DNA of 64,000 bases from Mortierella sp. BCC40632. Its lineage: Eukaryota > Mortierellomycota > Mortierellomycetes > Mortierellales > Mortierellaceae. Each line of letters opens with the position of its first letter. Within the stretch, counting starts at the first letter, position 1. Where the stretch lies: assembly GCA_011634665.1 (NCBI GenBank), contig WAEK01000005.1, forward strand, positions 1,222,501-1,286,500, given 5' to 3'. Of the stretch, positions 62,513-64,000 are shown piece after piece. A model generated the notes under the pieces. The model had not been told where the DNA came from. It was given only the letters and a program-made list of their open reading frames with translations, and searched no databases. A program made the position numbers and the translations under genes.

Positions 62513-63770
62513 ATACGCCCGCCCTAAATATAAGATATCCGTCCACTCAAAGATCATTGCTGCAAGCTACAGCACAAAATTTGCATGCCAAAGACGCGTG
62601 CTACAACCAAATCAAGCACACGCTATGAATGCCTACACTCTGCTAACATTAACACTTCCTTCACACATTCCTCTCTCGTTTTTTTAGTCACTTGAGCTAT
62701 TGGATTTGATAACACTAATCAGCAGCACACAGGGGAGGTACCTCAGTTCTCAGCAACACATCGCGTCAGTTTATTGTATGGAGGTTTTTAGTAGAGGTGA
62801 TTGTAGGAGCAATTGTTGAAGTTGTTACATAAAAGCAGACTCTTTCCTCTTTCCTCAGTCTTACGTGAGGAGAACAATCCGTATTAACGCGTCCGCCAAT
62901 TCTCCTGTAAGGAGGAGAGAAAGAGCCGACATCGAAGGATCAAAAAGCAACGTCACTTTGAGCGCTTGGCTACCACAAGCCAGGTCGACATTTTATCGAT
63001 ACAGTAAATATATGTAGGTGAACTCACCAGTCTATTGAGGATAAAAATCAGGAGCTAAGCACGAAGGCAGGTAGAATCCCAAGGGCGTACATGTGAATGA
63101 GGAAAACGCCCTAGCCTGGAGACAGGGAGCAGAGCCCAACCATACACAGCGCTTGTGTCTCTTCCCCACGCTGTTGTTTCGCTGTGTAACGTTGACGGGA
63201 AGTTGGCAAAGATGGGTCCGTGAGCAAGACGGGAAAAAATGAAGGCACAGCTTTCTTTCATGCTCTGCTACCGAAATGCATGTCAAGATTTCCACCCCGC
63301 CTCATTCAAATCTCTGCTCAAGATATCATAGGGTTTTCATGGATCAGCTTCATGCAGTAGGTTACCCAATTGGTTTGCTTCGGCAGACATAGACCTTTAT
63401 GACCAAAATAGTTCGGCTCTACCTTGAGATATAGAAGAATCATGCAGAATATTTAGACATGGCCTACATTTACGACTGTACATGTGGAATTGTCGGCAAA
63501 TTTTCCTTCCCGTCTCCATCCTATCCGTGAAAAGAGCTCAAGAGGCTCGTCGCCAAAGAGTTTTAGTCTCAAAAGTGCATTTTACCAGAGCTAACGGGAC
63601 GCCTCTCGCGCATCAGCAGAAAATCCTTGTGCCGGCTTCGGATTGAGCCTTAACAGAGACTGTCAGGAAGGCCTGTCGAGTGGTTGCTTCTGTACCCTGA
63701 TAAGCTGATAGAGTACAACTGATTGAATGAAGAACCCGATCTAGCAAAGCTCCGTGGGAAAGGTTCAATT
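62513..63770. other. No gene recognised
   Basis: Includes the third copy of the roughly 45-bp dispersed repeat (62935-62985, AACGTCACTTTGAGCGCTTGG). The minus frames at 63032-63295 have no recognised domain. Confidence 0.4.
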
Positions 63771-63778
63771 AGGATCTC

Positions 63779-63786
63779 TATAAAAC
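63779..63786 (+). promoter_or_regulatory. TATA box of the final gene
   Basis: TATAAAAC lies 57 bp before the ATG at 63836, with a C/A-rich leader (CACCCAACACTAAAAAA) typical of a fungal 5' UTR. Confidence 0.65.
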
Positions 63787-63835
63787 TTCAACCCACCACA
63801 CAAACATTAACCCCTACTCACCCAACACTAAAAAA

Positions 63836-64000
63836 ATGTCCTACCAAAAAAAAATCCTTGCAACTAACACTGTCTTCGATGCAGAGGACAATGGTGTCTG
63901 GTCATTTGCTGATATCAATGGTACCAAGTCCCAGAGTCTTGTTTACATAAAGATAAGAAACACCGATACCGGCAAGACCGAGGTTTATGGATCTTCCAGC
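63836..64000 (+). CDS. 5' part of a repeat-type protein, runs off the window
   Basis: The ATG at 63836 begins an open frame MSYQKKILATNTVFDAE that continues to the window end (55 codons). It contains WSFADINGTKSQSLVYIKIR and TGKTEVYG, which resemble the FAD-x-N-G...DLVYIK core of FG-GAP/VCBS-type beta-propeller repeats found in secreted or lectin-like fungal proteins. No signal peptide is seen. The family call rests on one partial repeat, so it is tentative. Confidence 0.6.
   Translation, partial: MSYQKKILATNTVFDAEDNGVWSFADINGTKSQSLVYIKIRNTDTGKTEVYGSSS

Noticed and set aside
1..64000. tRNA or rRNA genes
   Set aside because: I recognised none by eye; short tRNAs could be missed without a covariance-model scan.

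Overview
The window looks like an accessory, transposon-rich region of a fungal nuclear genome, most plausibly an early-diverging fungus such as a Mortierella relative (inference). The evidence is spliceosomal genes with short GT-AG introns, three Crinkler-type (CRN) effector gene copies, a large set of fungal transposon classes, and no rRNA or bacterial operon structure. Host-like genes are few: two paralogous uncharacterised multi-exon genes (5.8-7.9 kb minus, 60.9-62.5 kb plus), a secreted protein (31 kb), a secreted PCu(A)C-type copper chaperone (51.7 kb), a C2H2 zinc-finger protein (57.6 kb), CRN copies (10 kb, 53-55 kb, 58.5-59.4 kb) and the start of a gene that runs off the end (63.8 kb).

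Layout. 0-5.8 kb: T-rich DNA and a 42-bp minisatellite, then a Ty3/gypsy chromovirus whose 3' LTR cuts the last exon of the next gene. 5.8-10.8 kb: gene A, a 212-bp direct repeat, the first hAT MITE, and a CRN gene broken by another MITE. 10.8-17.7 kb: nested LTR elements (LTRs of about 75, 128 and 371 bp), a Tc1 fragment and a chromodomain retrocopy carrying a 39-bp MITE. 18.0-24.8 kb: a MITE interrupted by a LINE (itself carrying an 804-bp mariner-type MITE) and by a solo LTR. 24.8-30 kb: a hAT transposase relic, (GA)n arrays and a tyrosine-recombinase relic. 31-35 kb: the secreted gene, LINE tails, a Tc1 fragment and a rearranged hAT copy. 35.0-39.3 and 44.1-48.4 kb: two nearly identical DIRS-like elements in opposite orientation, one inside a hAT copy and one inside a Crypton-type recombinase gene (41-49 kb). 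49.5-53.1 kb: Helitron-type helicase tail, a 17-bp minisatellite, the copper chaperone and a DIRS-terminus palindrome. 53.2-64 kb: CRN pieces, the zinc finger, gene B and the partial final gene.

Two themes stand out. First, at least seven small hAT-type palindromes share termini TAGTGTTYYTC...GARRAACACTA; four have perfect 8-bp target duplications, and one is only 39 bp long. Second, DIRS-like inverted-repeat termini occur both as complete elements with a textbook internal complementary region and as terminus-only palindromes from related families. Many reading-frame breaks fall in homopolymers, and the two DIRS copies differ largely in homopolymer length, so some apparent pseudogenes may be assembly artefacts.
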